Below are positions 43,665 to 53,426 of a stretch of DNA of 64,000 nt, piece after piece. Position 1 is the stretch's first letter, and each line of letters starts with the position of its first letter. The notes below the pieces were generated by a model. That model searched no databases. It saw nothing but the letters and a program-made list of their open reading frames with translations, and was not told where the DNA came from. The stretch is from an uncultured Collinsella sp. (lineage in GTDB: Bacteria > Actinomycetota > Coriobacteriia > Coriobacteriales > Coriobacteriaceae): contig UQHK01000012.1 in the NCBI GenBank assembly GCA_900540855.1, forward strand, positions 1-64,000. Reading direction: 5' to 3'. The position numbers and the translations under genes were made by a program.

Positions 43665-45420
43665 ACGTGTCCTCCACGACCTTACCACCGTCCTGCACGT
43701 AAAAACACTTCATGCCGTAGTGTTTGCCGTCGTCGGTCACATAGTAGTCAAACGCATCTTGCGTATAGCCGTCTGAGTTGGTGACACGCACGCGCACAAA
43801 ATACTGGCCGGTATCGGGCGCATCGCAGGTCACCTCAGGCAGCAGCACGTCCTCGGCCTTAAAAAACACGTCCTTGATGGCATAGTCACGCGCCAGCTCC
43901 ACGGTATAGCGAATGTCGCGCGCCTTAAAATCGTAGGACGCATCCCAGTTAATGCGCAGCTTACCGTTATCGATCTGCGGCACGCCAATGTAGAACGGCA
44001 TGGGCTTTTTATAGCTCTCGCGAAAGCTCTTGTAGTTCTCCTCGATCTCGGAGGGAATCGCCGCGGCGATTTGCTCGTATTGGTCCTTGGTGACAGGCAG
44101 ATTGTCGATATCGGGCGAAGCAAAGACCAACGATTCGGTAACCTCGCGATAATGTCTAATCATCTTGGCCAGGCGCGCCTCGGTCATATACGAGCGCAGG
44201 TCCTTTACGGCGCGGTCGAGCTCACTGCGGAACGATTTGCTGCGCAGCGCACGATTGAATAGCACGTTGCCCCAGTAGTTGCTTACGCCGCGCTCCCAGC
44301 TCGCATAGTCCGAGAACCCGGCAAGAGAAAGCTCCAGCTTACGCAGCATGCCGTCGTTATCCCAATCTAAAAAGTACCAGGTATTTGAGTTGAGCGGGCT
44401 GTACAGATAACAGTTACGGTTCTGAGTATCGCAGTTGCCCGTCAGGATCTGAAACGCCAGCCAATAGACCAGATTCTCGGTATCAAAGTAGGTGTCGAGC
44501 ACGTTATCGATCTTTTGCGATTCGTCGTTGAGCGCATCGAGCATCTCGATGAGCTTGGTGTGGTCCGAATCGCCCTTAATCTCGAGCATGCCCTCGAAGT
44601 TTGCCTGGTTGTAGTCGGGATCGTCGGCAAGCTTAATGGTGTCCTCGTAGCGATGGAAATCAAAGCTGTTCACCTTGTACAGGTGCCCGCTCTTATCCAG
44701 GCCATGTGCCTTAAGCGCCGTCTTGTTGAGCTGCTCCACCTGCGTAAACAGGCCGTAGTCCTCAAAGGTATCGTTGGACTTTTCGGTCTGGTCGCACACC
44801 CACAGATGCACAAACTGCGTGCGCAGGCCCATCATCTGGGGAATTCCGCGGATAAGGTCGTAGGCCATCTTGTTGCGAAAACGCATACCCTCGCCCATGT
44901 GCTTGTTGAGCGCAATCGCGCGCTGCTGGCGCCAGGTGCCCTTGCCTTTTTTGAGCTCCACCTTGTAATTCTTTTGCGTGTAGGAGCTCGATGTCTGGCC
45001 GCGCACCTGCACGGTGGCATTGGGCGCGTCCTCGCCATAGCCAACCTCGCCGGCCACCGGGCCGTCTTCGTCGCCCGGCTGCAGCAGGCCCATAACCTGA
45101 TAGCGCGTCACGCCCATGTCGGCATAGTCATACACCGAGTACGTGTTGATCTCGGCCCAGCTATGGTCCGTGTTCTCGGAGCTGTTGCCGCGAGAGACCG
45201 TCAGATACATGGTCACAATGCCCGAGTCATCATAGACCTCGTACAGCTCGTCCTTATCACGCAGGTGCTTGGACTGGTCGGAGGCCTCGACCTTTTTAAT
45301 CTTGCCCTGCTTTTTTACCTTATTTGTCGAGGATTCGTCCTGAGATGAGCAGCCCGAAAGCAGCAGCGCGCCGGCAGCCGCCTCGATCAGACAGCGGCGA
45401 GACATCAACTTATCGATCAT
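43651..45420 (-). CDS. CotH-like lipoprotein kinase
   Basis: A 589-residue lipoprotein: signal peptide with lipobox LLLSGC (Cys about 24), then a CotH-type atypical kinase domain. Blocks: QVRGQTSSSYTQKNYKVEL (about 138-156), VYWLAFQILTGNCDTQNRNC (about 341-360) and FLDWDNDGMLRKLEL. C-terminal beta-rich domain. CotH proteins phosphorylate spore-coat proteins in Bacillus; here a surface or secretion-linked role in the polysaccharide machine is an inference. The ATG at 45420 is preceded by GGGGAGG and overlaps pelG by 11 bases. Confidence 0.82.
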   Translation of the reverse strand: MIDKLMSRRCLIEAAAGALLLSGCSSQDESSTNKVKKQGKIKKVEASDQSKHLRDKDELYEVYDDSGIVTMYLTVSRGNSSENTDHSWAEINTYSVYDYADMGVTRYQVMGLLQPGDEDGPVAGEVGYGEDAPNATVQVRGQTSSSYTQKNYKVELKKGKGTWRQQRAIALNKHMGEGMRFRNKMAYDLIRGIPQMMGLRTQFVHLWVCDQTEKSNDTFEDYGLFTQVEQLNKTALKAHGLDKSGHLYKVNSFDFHRYEDTIKLADDPDYNQANFEGMLEIKGDSDHTKLIEMLDALNDESQKIDNVLDTYFDTENLVYWLAFQILTGNCDTQNRNCYLYSPLNSNTWYFLDWDNDGMLRKLELSLAGFSDYASWERGVSNYWGNVLFNRALRSKSFRSELDRAVKDLRSYMTEARLAKMIRHYREVTESLVFASPDIDNLPVTKDQYEQIAAAIPSEIEENYKSFRESYKKPMPFYIGVPQIDNGKLRINWDASYDFKARDIRYTVELARDYAIKDVFFKAEDVLLPEVTCDAPDTGQYFVRVRVTNSDGYTQDAFDYYVTDDGKHYGMKCFYVQDGGKVVEDTYEEG

Positions 45421-46954
45421 CAGAACCTCCCCAATGGTTGCGATACACGCGAACTACTGCGCGCTGAAACGCGCCGTGCGGCACACCCTTATGGCGGCCT
45501 TCCTCATAGCGCTGCTCGGCACGGTCGAGCAAGCGGCCCAGCTGTATAAAACGACCCGTTTTGTCGGTCGCCACAATGGGCTGCTGGCTCAGGATACGAT
45601 ACGGTAAGTTGGCGGTATAGGTATCGAGCCGCAGCAGCGCCACGATAAAAAACACCACCGCACCCAACAAAAAGCCAAAGCCGTAAAACTGCTGCGGCAA
45701 AAGCAACGACACGGCGGTCGCGAGCCCCGCCACACCGGCAAACAGGCCCGAGGCCAGAACGGCTCCCTTGTAGTCGGTAAAGTACAGCAAGATAAGCAGG
45801 ATCGTGTTGCCCACGGCATACAGGCCGTAGCCTACGCATAACGTGCGAAAATACCCGTGCATAAGATTGTTAAAGCCCAGCGGCAGGGCCGAGAGCACTG
45901 TAGTCTCGAGCGAGATGACCGCCGCGGTCACAAACAGCTGCTTGAGCGCGCAAAAGCGCAGTTCGCTGTTGAGCGTGGAGAGCATCTCCTCCTCGGCCAC
46001 CACAATATCGCCCACCACGCCGCCGTCGTTGAACAGGCTGTAGTAGTCACGGTAGCGCGGATAGAAATTGACCTCGACCGACACCACAAAGTTGACGGTC
46101 GTGACGAGTGTGGTCAAAAACGCAATGAGTGCCGGAACGTCATGGTAAGGAGCCCCGTAAAACAGGCCTTTGATCTGCACGCCAATAGGGCCCGCCCAGA
46201 TAATAACCAGGTGTGCGAAAAGCCCCAAGTTGGTAAACAGCCCCGTAAGCGCAAGCGGCATAAATTGGTCGAGCCAGCGCAAAAAACGCCAGGGACTCCG
46301 GTCACTCCGTGGAAAATACCGGTACAGCAGTACCACATCCCAGGCGAGCATGACGCCGTAGCCTAGGGCGATTGACGCCAACAGGCCCTCGACCGGCGGC
46401 AGCCCCAGTGCCAGCGCGGCCAGGGCGCACAGGCACGCCACACCAATGGCAGCCGCAAAGCTGCACAGGATACCGCGGTAATCTTTGATGGCCGTGAGGT
46501 AGCTCATGCCATTCCAGTTGACGATCATAATGTTGAACAGCCACAGGCACAGCAGCCCCTGCAGCAGCGTGGCCCCCGAGAACAGCAAAAAAACGCCGTA
46601 GAGCACCGTGCCCGCAACGAGCATGACAGCATTGGAGCCCCAAAACGAAGGCAGGATCTCATCCTCGCGCTCGGCAAACAACATATCAGCCAAAAAGCGC
46701 GTGACCGGCATGGAGAAAAAGCTCGTGAGCGCAAGCGAGGCCAGCAGCGTATAGGTCACCATGCACACCAGCAGATCCTGGTTGGCGCGGCCCACACCCC
46801 ACAGACCGCACAGCACCAAAATACCCACCTGCAGCAGCACGCCAAGCAGCATGGGGCCCGTGCACACAATGCCGGCGTAGCCATAGGCGCGCATCGTGGC
46901 AAACAGACCCTTGCGCCTAAATAGGCGTTTGAGCTCAAAACCGATTCCGGCCAC
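45410..46954 (-). CDS. pelG: PelG-type exopolysaccharide flippase
   Basis: A 514-residue integral membrane protein with about twelve segments, starting MAGIGFELKRLFRRKGLF, the PelG signature. In Pel systems PelG works with PelF to move the growing chain across the membrane. The start is GTG (46952-46954), three bases after the pelF stop. The C-terminus is a cytoplasmic Arg-rich tail. Confidence 0.88.
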   Translation of the reverse strand: MAGIGFELKRLFRRKGLFATMRAYGYAGIVCTGPMLLGVLLQVGILVLCGLWGVGRANQDLLVCMVTYTLLASLALTSFFSMPVTRFLADMLFAEREDEILPSFWGSNAVMLVAGTVLYGVFLLFSGATLLQGLLCLWLFNIMIVNWNGMSYLTAIKDYRGILCSFAAAIGVACLCALAALALGLPPVEGLLASIALGYGVMLAWDVVLLYRYFPRSDRSPWRFLRWLDQFMPLALTGLFTNLGLFAHLVIIWAGPIGVQIKGLFYGAPYHDVPALIAFLTTLVTTVNFVVSVEVNFYPRYRDYYSLFNDGGVVGDIVVAEEEMLSTLNSELRFCALKQLFVTAAVISLETTVLSALPLGFNNLMHGYFRTLCVGYGLYAVGNTILLILLYFTDYKGAVLASGLFAGVAGLATAVSLLLPQQFYGFGFLLGAVVFFIVALLRLDTYTANLPYRILSQQPIVATDKTGRFIQLGRLLDRAEQRYEEGRHKGVPHGAFQRAVVRVYRNHWGGSDDR

Positions 46955-46957
46955 CGG

Positions 46958-48385
46958 CTACTCCCCCTCTCTGGGCAGGTCAAACGCGCGCGCCGTCTCG
47001 TCGTACAGCGCGCGATAGTTGGCGAGCATCTGCTCGTGCAAAAAGTACGTGGCAACGCGACGCTGGCCACGCTCCCCCATCTCAATGCGACGAGCGCGGC
47101 TTGTGCACATGCGTTCCATAGCATCGGCCAAGCCCTTGCGATACATAGGCGGCGTCACAAAACCCGCCACGCCAAAGTCATCGCCCGGGGCGCCTTCGAG
47201 AAGCTCGCGACAGCAGCCGACCTCAGTCGTCACGCAGGGACGGCGCGCTGCAAGCGACTCCAGCACGCTGAGCGGCTGGCCCTCGGAGATGCTCGTCAAA
47301 ATGGTAAAGTCGAGCTTTTCCATGTACTCGACCACGTTGACGCGGCCGGTAAAGATCAAGTCGCGCACGCCCAGGGTATCGACCAGCGCGTGACACTCGG
47401 CGCCGTACTCCTCGTCATCCACGCCGCCCATAATGTGCAGGCGCACGCGGGGCAGGCGCTCGTGCAGCTCAAAGAAGGCATAGATCATGGTCTTGACGTC
47501 CTTGATGGGCGCCAGGCGCACCACCGCGCCAATGTCCACCCAGCCGTCATCGGGCTTTAAGGGAATGTCCTTAAAGCGGTCAAACTGGATGCCGTTGGGG
47601 ATGACCAAGCATTTGTCCGCATCGCAGCCCATGTCGATCTGCGTCTTACGGGCGTTATGGAACAAACTCGTCACGCGGAAGGCGCGACGGTAGATCTCCT
47701 CCGAAAGCAGGTAGAAAAAGCGAATCCAGCGGTCCTTAAACGAGGGCACCACCCAGTCGGCGCGAATGATCTCTTCCTCGCGCTCACGGGTATAGATGCC
47801 ATGCTCGGTCAGCAGCACCGGCGCATGGTGAACGCTTGAGCCAAGGCAGGCGAGCAGGCCACCGTAGCCGGTCGAGATGGCATGGTACACATCGGCCACC
47901 GGCACCTTGCTGCCCAACAGGTAGAGCACGGGAAGCAACATGGAGCGCATGGTGTGGAATGCATCGGCAAAGGGCGTGTAGGGGTACTCGGCCAGGCACA
48001 CGTCGCGAAAGATATCCATAAATGTGCGACTCTGCAAAAATGAGAGCGGATGCACGCGGCGGCGCTGGAAGATATCGAACAGCACGTCCCAGTCCGGATT
48101 GGAGAGCGACACCAGGCGGCGTAGCGCCTCGCGCTCGCGGGCGTTAAAGTCGGCCTCTTCTTGCTCGCCCGAAAGCCGCAGGGCGTCGTCCAGAAACACC
48201 TCGTGTACCTCGACCACGTTACCAGGCAGCTCGTAGACAAACTTGCCGCGATCGGCAGCATGCGCGCCAATCACCCACAGCACAAACTCGTGCTCGGGCA
48301 TGGCCTGGATATAGCCATGCATCCAGGTAGATACGCCGCCGTGCACATAGGGGTAGCAACCCTCGAGTACCAAACAGATTCTCAT
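46958..48385 (-). CDS. pelF: PelF-type GT4 glycosyltransferase
   Basis: A 475-residue GT4. N-terminal Rossmann fold ICLVLEGCYPYVHGGVSTWM (the PelF start), central AWAY-like section and C-terminal EGQPLSVLESLAARRPCVTT. It has no membrane segment, as for PelF. It polymerises Pel from UDP-sugars; relatives make GalNAc/GlcNAc chains (known for the family). ATGA overlap with the PelA-like gene. Confidence 0.9.
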   Translation of the reverse strand: MRICLVLEGCYPYVHGGVSTWMHGYIQAMPEHEFVLWVIGAHAADRGKFVYELPGNVVEVHEVFLDDALRLSGEQEEADFNAREREALRRLVSLSNPDWDVLFDIFQRRRVHPLSFLQSRTFMDIFRDVCLAEYPYTPFADAFHTMRSMLLPVLYLLGSKVPVADVYHAISTGYGGLLACLGSSVHHAPVLLTEHGIYTREREEEIIRADWVVPSFKDRWIRFFYLLSEEIYRRAFRVTSLFHNARKTQIDMGCDADKCLVIPNGIQFDRFKDIPLKPDDGWVDIGAVVRLAPIKDVKTMIYAFFELHERLPRVRLHIMGGVDDEEYGAECHALVDTLGVRDLIFTGRVNVVEYMEKLDFTILTSISEGQPLSVLESLAARRPCVTTEVGCCRELLEGAPGDDFGVAGFVTPPMYRKGLADAMERMCTSRARRIEMGERGQRRVATYFLHEQMLANYRALYDETARAFDLPREGE

Positions 48386-50262
48386 TTGTCGCCACCCTCC
48401 TTGCGTGCAATGGTCACCGTCTTGTCCGTGGCTTTAACCAGGTACAGATCGCCCGTCAGATGCGTAATCTCGCCACCCGTGACTGCACCAGGCTCGCCGT
48501 TGTTGGCGCGGAACATGAGCCACGCCTCGTCGTGGAAATTGCCCAGGCTGAGCGTCCAGGCATCCGCACTTGTATCCACGCTCACCGTCACGGACGAAAA
48601 GCGCTGGATGGCGCCCGAGCATTCCGAACCGGTCTGGCGCCGCAGGTCGGGCGCAGACTTGGTAAGCCACTCCAGGTAGTTGGTCAGACCGCCCTTGTAG
48701 ACCTCCCAGCCCTCCTTGGCTCCGCGACCGGGATCCAGTAGGTCGTCCGGATGCATAAAGTGCGTACTCACGTAGTGCATGTTGAGCTCGGACACGGCTG
48801 CCAGACGCATATAGGAATCGTTGACCATGCCGCCCGAGACAATACGTGGCTGCTCCACAATGCCATCGCTCGCCACGCCAAACTCCTGCACATAGGGCAA
48901 GTCGGTGCCATCCTCAAAATACGTACTGGCGATGGTCTTAATGCGCGGAACGTCAGTGCCGATAAGCTTGCGCGCACGGGCCGAAAGGATATTCGACGGT
49001 GGCACATAGACCGAGCCATGTGCGTTGGGCAGTACCTCGTCCTGGAAGGCTATAAGCTCGTTGAGCGATGCGACGAGCGCCTCCTTGTTCTTCCACGTCT
49101 TGTAGTCGTACAGTGTGCCATAGTCGGTATCCCAGAGCGCCAGCGGCTGATGGTTGTAGCCGTGGAAACCCAGCTCTCCGCCCATCTGCAGCAGCATGCC
49201 GCCAAAGTAGCGGAACTGCGTGGTATCGGCCTGGCGCGCGGGCTCGGTCTGGTTGACCGCGTCCTCGTAGTTTTCGATCATCACGCCGGTAAAGCGAACG
49301 CCATATTTTTGCGCGAGCTTTTGCAGATCGGGCCACCAGACCTTGGCATAAAAGTCGGCGATAGAAAGCCCGTAGTCGCGCTTGATATAGGTGCCGTCGC
49401 CCGAGGGCACGGGGCTGGGAAAGTCGTCCAGATAGAAGACGGCGCTGTTGATGACGGGGTAGGCCGTGGCATCGCCCAGCAGGCTGATCGCCGCGGCGTA
49501 AAAACCGCGCATGACCTTGTCATAGATACCGATATTGCACACCACGGTGCGACCGCTACCGCAGTCATTCGACCAAATGAGCGGGGCGCCCGCATCGCCG
49601 GTCTTAGCCCACACACGAGCCGTCTCGCGCAGCGAAACCGAAAGCGACGAATCAAAGGGGTCCGAGAGCTCGTAGCGCTCTCCCCCGCCCAGCATAAAGT
49701 CCTCGCTCGGCACAATGCTTTCGGCTTTTACATAGTCATATCCGGCAGATTCAATGCCAAGCTTGGGAGCAATCACTTGCAGATAGCCCGAGTTATCCGG
49801 AGGCATGGCGAGCATAAGCGAACCGCCGGCACTCACCCAACTCATAATGTCGCTCAGGTGCGTACCGAGCCCATCGAGCGACGGCATGAGCAAAACCACG
49901 CGATCGTAGGAGGTCAGCGAGGGAATGGCATCCGCGCCGTCCAGCGCAAGGTCCACGTCGCGGTGCGCGATCTTCATGTCGAGCAGAATCTGGTCGAACT
50001 GCTCCTTTACGTCCTCGACGCCAGCTTGATCGGAATCGGTAATGACCAGGCACGTGGGCTTTTGGCCAAATATTGCCGAGGAGGCCGGAACCGCATCGTT
50101 GGCGGCAAGCATCCCCAGCTTATGCTGGCCCGCACTGTACTGCACGCCGGCGCGCTCCACCAGCAGCACGGCCGCCATGGCAATAAAGACCGCCCACACC
50201 ACAAGCAGCCCCATCCAGCGAAAATGGCCCGCACGGTCGCGGATATGCTGTACCACGCTCAT
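48382..50262 (-). CDS. PelA-like polysaccharide deacetylase (DUF2194 type)
   Basis: A 626-residue protein: one membrane anchor (about 12-34), an N-terminal region with a GATase-like fold (about 70-220), then a NodB-like deacetylase domain. Deacetylase markers: AVFYLDDFPSP (Asp pair), ELGFHGYNHQ (the two His), VYVPPSN, and HFMHPDD. This fits the trimmed PelA of Gram-positive Pel loci, which have no outer-membrane steps. I start at ATG 50260-50262, in an ATGA overlap with the pelE-like gene; an upstream in-frame start adds only eight residues. Confidence 0.8.
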   Translation of the reverse strand: MSVVQHIRDRAGHFRWMGLLVVWAVFIAMAAVLLVERAGVQYSAGQHKLGMLAANDAVPASSAIFGQKPTCLVITDSDQAGVEDVKEQFDQILLDMKIAHRDVDLALDGADAIPSLTSYDRVVLLMPSLDGLGTHLSDIMSWVSAGGSLMLAMPPDNSGYLQVIAPKLGIESAGYDYVKAESIVPSEDFMLGGGERYELSDPFDSSLSVSLRETARVWAKTGDAGAPLIWSNDCGSGRTVVCNIGIYDKVMRGFYAAAISLLGDATAYPVINSAVFYLDDFPSPVPSGDGTYIKRDYGLSIADFYAKVWWPDLQKLAQKYGVRFTGVMIENYEDAVNQTEPARQADTTQFRYFGGMLLQMGGELGFHGYNHQPLALWDTDYGTLYDYKTWKNKEALVASLNELIAFQDEVLPNAHGSVYVPPSNILSARARKLIGTDVPRIKTIASTYFEDGTDLPYVQEFGVASDGIVEQPRIVSGGMVNDSYMRLAAVSELNMHYVSTHFMHPDDLLDPGRGAKEGWEVYKGGLTNYLEWLTKSAPDLRRQTGSECSGAIQRFSSVTVSVDTSADAWTLSLGNFHDEAWLMFRANNGEPGAVTGGEITHLTGDLYLVKATDKTVTIARKEGGDK

Positions 50263-51164
50263 CGGGCCTCCTCTCCGTTGCGCCAAAACGCCAGTTCCTC
50301 GCGGTTGGCGGCGTTCAAGTATACATGCTGTTTGTCAATCGCATCGATCACGCGGTGGACCTCGTCACCGTCGCGGCGCATCACCGCAAGGCGCAGACAA
50401 AGCATCCAAACCTCCTGCTCCTCGGGCACATCGAGCACCAGCTGGTCGGTCACGGCCTGCGCCTCGTCGATCTGTCCGACATCGGCCAGCGCCGTCGCGT
50501 ATCGAATGCGAAGCTCAAGGGTGTCCTCGCGCTCGCAGCGACGCGCAAGCAAACGCGCGTACTGTTGGCGCTGAATCTGAGCCACGCGCCCCTCGGCCAG
50601 GCCCGAGCCCAAGTATTCACCAAGAAAATCGCAGTATTCGTTGAGGTTTTGCGCGCTCGGGTCCGTCTTAAAGGCACGCTCCAGCTGCTGCAGTTTAAGG
50701 TCGGACTCCTTGGAGATCTGCGCCACCGCCGTCGCGGCATAGTGTGCCACCTCAACGTCGTCGTTAAGCTTAGCCGCCTGCAGCTGCGCCAGGTACGCGT
50801 CGGGCTCCTCGGTGAGCATGGAGAGCATGAGGCGGCGCCGGTATGCCGGGTCGTTGACGATGAGCGCCTCCTCGAGCGGCACTACGCCTGCATCATCCTC
50901 ACCACTCGGTACCGGCATACTGCGATGCAGGTCGTCGTTGAAGCGCAGCGACTCCAGCGCAGACTCTTTCAGTCCCTCGCCAAACATCGCGCTGCGGACC
51001 GATAGCAGAACCACCAGCAACGGGCCCCACAGCGGCACCAGCACTATCACAGGCAGCATGTGCCCGCGCACCGGCAGCAGGCTCAGCTTCATGAGCGTCC
51101 ACAGCACCAGGCAAACCAGCGCATGAATCAGCAGCAAGACGGCAGCAACGACAAGCGAGATCAA
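50259..51164 (-). CDS. PelE-like membrane protein
   Basis: A 301-residue protein with two N-terminal membrane segments (about 2-26, 39-56) and a C-terminal set of helix pairs like TPR (about 130-270). PelE proteins bind PelD and hold the synthase. Position between PelD-like and PelA-like supports this; sequence similarity alone is weak. The start is TTG (51162-51164) overlapping the previous TGA, so it is translationally coupled. Confidence 0.68.
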   Translation of the reverse strand: MISLVVAAVLLLIHALVCLVLWTLMKLSLLPVRGHMLPVIVLVPLWGPLLVVLLSVRSAMFGEGLKESALESLRFNDDLHRSMPVPSGEDDAGVVPLEEALIVNDPAYRRRLMLSMLTEEPDAYLAQLQAAKLNDDVEVAHYAATAVAQISKESDLKLQQLERAFKTDPSAQNLNEYCDFLGEYLGSGLAEGRVAQIQRQQYARLLARRCEREDTLELRIRYATALADVGQIDEAQAVTDQLVLDVPEEQEVWMLCLRLAVMRRDGDEVHRVIDAIDKQHVYLNAANREELAFWRNGEEAR

Positions 51165-53299
51165 GCGGCACCCCCCTCACCGTCACCGGTGTAAGAGATG
51201 TGCTGCAACAGCGCCACGATGTCCTCGCCGTCAACGGGCTCCACCGCAATCTGCTTTGTGCTGAGGCGCTCGCGAATAATGGGCAGATCGCACGCCTTTG
51301 CCTGGCGCATAAGCAGGTAGAGCACGTCGCCATCGACCAAGCCCGCCGCGTCGCTCTCGCGGATTGCCGACCCAATTGCGCCCACCAGCTCGCCGACAGG
51401 CTCCATGCCCGGTACCACGCGCAGGAGCAAAAAGCTGCCCATCTTGCCATCTGCCAGCGCCTGCTCGGCCGCGAGCTCTTGGCCAAAGGCAGCCTGCTTG
51501 AGCACGCAAGTGCCGTCAACGCAGCGTTTATCCTGTGCCACCGCCTCATAGTCAAAGGCACGGCCAAGCGCGCTTTCGACCAGGCCGCACAAGATGCGGA
51601 ACAGGTTTTGGTAATAGAGCGTCATTTGGTTTTCGGCCGCACGACGCACAAAAATCAACACGGCGGGTGCCCCGTCGCGCTCGATCGAGTATCCAAACAT
51701 GGGCAGCCCCGGCGTCAACTCGCGATTCACCCACAGGTTCGAACGACCCCCGCCACCCAAAAGGGGCGCAAGCTGCTCAAGCGAAAACGAGCGCGTGGCG
51801 TCTTCGGCAATCACGGGACTCGCCGCCACCAGACGTGCAAACGCCCCGCCCGAAACGTGATAGATCGCCACCGAATCGTTTTCGAGAATCTCACCCATGA
51901 GCTCGCAGCACTTGCGATAGATGTCGCGCGGATTGAGCACGTCGAGCTCTTGCGTCACGGCAAAGATCTTGCCAAAGCTATCCTGACGCCCCACAATCTG
52001 GTGCTTGTATGTGCGCTTGTCCTCGATGGCATCGTGGTAGAGCTGCGTGAGGAACGTATTGCGATTACGTACGAGCTCGTTTTGGTCGCGCTCCACCCTA
52101 ATGGCCTCGCTGTTACGCAGCTGCACATAGCCGCACACGGCACCCACCACAAAGTACGCGATAAACGGCAGCCAGTTGGACGGCTCATAGAACAGGCCCT
52201 GGAAGGTATAGCCGTATTGAGTAAAGTAGCTTAAGGCCAAGCCCACCGATGCCAACAGCGCCGCAACCAAGCCAAAGTCCAAGCCATACAGCGTGCCGAT
52301 GAGCACGACGTAGAGCAGGCGATAATCGAGCACATTGAGCTGGGCTGATTGGGAGAATAGACGCTCCAGCACCTCGAACAGAACCCAGGCAACGCCCGTC
52401 TCCAGGCATTTAATAGGCAGCGTGCGCAGCTGGATACGGTCGATGGCGGCGCGCAAGGGGTTGGCCTTCTTTGAGCGGCCAGCATCCCAACGCGTCTGAA
52501 TGGTCGAAAGATCGCGCAGCAAGTCGTAGCGCTGAAACCAGCCATAACGCACGCGAACGGTATCGTCCGTGGGCAGGGCGTAGCCGGCAGAATCGCCATA
52601 GGCAACGGCAAGGCCGGGGAACAGCACCTTGAGGGCCTCGCCCAGGTCACCCGCCGTGTGATGGAAGCTATCGGCAACGTCGAGCGTCTCAAAAGAGGCA
52701 TCCCAGCTATCAAAGATGCGGCGAATCAGCACCGCAAGTTCCTCGGCACACAGCAGGGGAAACGCCGCATCCTGCGCGCCCTGCAGAGCGACCGATCCGG
52801 TTGAGCACGCGTCGAACAGCGGCACCAAAAACGGGTCCTCCAACGCAGCAGACGCGGTATACAGGAACGGCACGCGCAGGATCTTGGTCTGAACGCCCTC
52901 GCGAGCAGCGTAGTAGCGGCACAGGTCGTTGGCTGCGTGCGCGATAATGCCTTTGCCCGTTTGTTCTGCGGCATCGGTGGCATCCTCAGCGCCCGCGGGC
53001 CCGGCTACAAACAGCAGCTGAACCCGGCGCCCCATGCACGCACGAAAGACCGAACGCAGAAGCTCGATATCGCCCACGGTATCAGTATGCGGGGTAAGGT
53101 AATTAGACAGGTAGACCACGCGGTCGAACTCGTAGGCCTGCTCCAAGTGCTGGAGCAGCTCTTTCCACGAGGCATGGGGCGACGACTCATCACGACGCGC
53201 ATCCTTGGCGGCTACAACCTTAACGTGGTCCCCGGGGAATGCCTTGGCGCAAAAGTCATCGTCAACATATGCGGTGTTGCCAACAACCAGCACCTCCAT
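51161..53299 (-). CDS. PelD-like receptor with N-terminal epimerase-like domain
   Basis: A 712-residue protein. Residues 1-290 resemble an NAD-dependent epimerase (MEVLVVGNTAYVDDD, a degenerate Rossmann GxxGxxG). Membrane segments follow at about 301-316, 326-360 and 376-394. A GAF domain spans about 440-600, then a degenerate GGDEF (about 600-705). The last keeps RESD (647-650), five residues before DGDVL (656-660) where GGDEF belongs. In Pseudomonas PelD and Bacillus cereus PelD that RxxD is the c-di-GMP inhibitory site, here used as a receptor. The start ATG 53297-53299 follows GGGGAGGAG. First gene of the eight-gene operon. Confidence 0.8.
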   Translation of the reverse strand: MEVLVVGNTAYVDDDFCAKAFPGDHVKVVAAKDARRDESSPHASWKELLQHLEQAYEFDRVVYLSNYLTPHTDTVGDIELLRSVFRACMGRRVQLLFVAGPAGAEDATDAAEQTGKGIIAHAANDLCRYYAAREGVQTKILRVPFLYTASAALEDPFLVPLFDACSTGSVALQGAQDAAFPLLCAEELAVLIRRIFDSWDASFETLDVADSFHHTAGDLGEALKVLFPGLAVAYGDSAGYALPTDDTVRVRYGWFQRYDLLRDLSTIQTRWDAGRSKKANPLRAAIDRIQLRTLPIKCLETGVAWVLFEVLERLFSQSAQLNVLDYRLLYVVLIGTLYGLDFGLVAALLASVGLALSYFTQYGYTFQGLFYEPSNWLPFIAYFVVGAVCGYVQLRNSEAIRVERDQNELVRNRNTFLTQLYHDAIEDKRTYKHQIVGRQDSFGKIFAVTQELDVLNPRDIYRKCCELMGEILENDSVAIYHVSGGAFARLVAASPVIAEDATRSFSLEQLAPLLGGGGRSNLWVNRELTPGLPMFGYSIERDGAPAVLIFVRRAAENQMTLYYQNLFRILCGLVESALGRAFDYEAVAQDKRCVDGTCVLKQAAFGQELAAEQALADGKMGSFLLLRVVPGMEPVGELVGAIGSAIRESDAAGLVDGDVLYLLMRQAKACDLPIIRERLSTKQIAVEPVDGEDIVALLQHISYTGDGEGGAA

Positions 53300-53343
53300 G
53301 GCGTACTCCTCCCCTAAAATCCACTTTAGTCATAGTCAAACAT

Positions 53344-53385
53344 GCGTATTTTACGCTGTCAACGCGAGCTGGAACGCCTTTAAGG
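53344..53385 (-). promoter_or_regulatory. Promoter region of the pel-like operon
   Basis: A perfect TTGACA reads on the minus strand just upstream of the palindrome GCGTA-TTT-TACGC (53344-53356). No good -10 hexamer is at the right distance, so the palindrome may be an operator or the promoter may be weak. There is no c-di-GMP riboswitch here. Confidence 0.3.
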
Positions 53386-53426
53386 CTGTCTTAAGAACTT
53401 TTTAGGGAATGTGAGGGCATCGAGAG

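Noticed and set aside
53300..53426. c-di-GMP riboswitch before the pel-like operon
   Set aside because: The 127-base leader lacks the conserved GEMM core and stems; control is more likely at the PelD-like protein.
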